64,000 bases of DNA from UMGS1908 sp964432825. Lineage in GTDB: Bacteria > Bacillota > Clostridia > Christensenellales > UBA1242. The DNA is taken from positions 37,186 to 101,185 of the forward strand of contig CAYSOX010000005.1 in NCBI GenBank assembly GCA_964432825.1, in the 5' to 3' direction. The notes beneath the pieces were generated by a model, which worked only from the letters and a program-made list of their open reading frames with translations, was not told where the DNA came from and searched no databases. Below are positions 63,876-64,000 of the stretch, one piece after another. Numbering within the stretch: position 1 is the first letter of the stretch; every line of letters begins with the position of its first letter. A program made the position numbers and the translations under genes.

Positions 63876-64000
63876 CACATTGAATAAAAATTCGAGTTTT
63901 AGGTTGGTTTAGGTTTTGTTGGTTGTTTTGTGAATTTGCACATTCGATAATAAAAATCTGAGTTTTAGGTTTGGTTTTGTTGGTTGTTTGGGAATTGATA
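63876..64000 (+). repeat. 63-bp tandem repeat at the window edge
   Basis: CACATTGAATAA (63876) and CACATTCGATAA (63939) begin copies that share AGTTTTAGGTT, GGTTTTGTTGGTTG and the rest with small changes. The window ends inside the second copy, so total length is unknown. No ORF. Confidence 0.65.

Overview
The window looks like chromosome of a low-GC, Gram-positive Bacillota, most likely an uncultured gut-type Clostridia. This is inferred from the AT-rich sequence, consensus TTGACA/TATAAT promoters, strong AGGAGG-type ribosome sites, and classic Bacillota gene orders: mrnC-rlmB-sigH, dnaX-ybaB-recR, yycJ...rlmH, glmU-like-pth-mfd-prsA, and dnaD-dnaI. The genus is not identifiable by eye. TGA is used as a stop.

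Layout. 1-9.4 kb: three large membrane-anchored surface proteins (Ig-like/BIG2 and GLUG-type repeats), a small Smr protein, small membrane proteins and a SpoVB/MurJ-type flippase. 9.4-15 kb: HU, a tRNA-dihydrouridine synthase, pgk-tpiA, secG, a DUF378 protein and a tRNA-Arg. 15.7-19.8 kb: mrnC-rlmB-sigH-dnaX-ybaB-recR. 19.9-24.7 kb: a heterodimeric ABC exporter and a methyltransferase.

24.86-37.82 kb: a 12.96-kb integrative mobilizable element sitting in the anticodon loop of a tRNA-Thr(GGU) gene. The host tRNA is cut into a 5' piece (24830-24868) and a 3' piece (37815-37860) that share only a 9-bp core. Fused, they make a perfect 76-nt tRNA-Thr. The element carries its own complete tRNA-Thr(GGU) 61 bp inside the left junction, where it can use the host promoter. 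From left to right the element holds an AbiJ-like abortive-infection gene, integrase, excisionase-like protein, relaxase, relaxosome accessory protein, a candidate oriT region, an HTH protein, an AlwI-like restriction enzyme with a double-domain adenine methyltransferase, and an OLD-family ATPase/TOPRIM nuclease. It is a phage-defence cargo element that lacks its own conjugation machinery. Arm-type repeats (TTGCTGTCAA) flank both ends.

38-41 kb: two proteins of unknown family (one with HExxH) and a 38-codon ORF. 41-45 kb (minus strand): dnaD, dnaI-like loader, typA. 45-64 kb: sbcD-sbcC, an M1-type peptidase lipoprotein, a candidate structured RNA, yycJ, a CPBP protease, rlmH, tadA, a degenerate GlmU-like protein, pth, mfd, a PrsA-like foldase, and a Y-family polymerase behind a LexA box.

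The most unusual points are the integration that brings a replacement tRNA, two unexplained structured-RNA candidates (37.5 kb and 52.0 kb), a short ORF whose ribosome site can be masked by its own codons (9.82 kb), a triosephosphate isomerase with non-canonical active-site residues, and a shortened GlmU with a ruined nucleotide loop.
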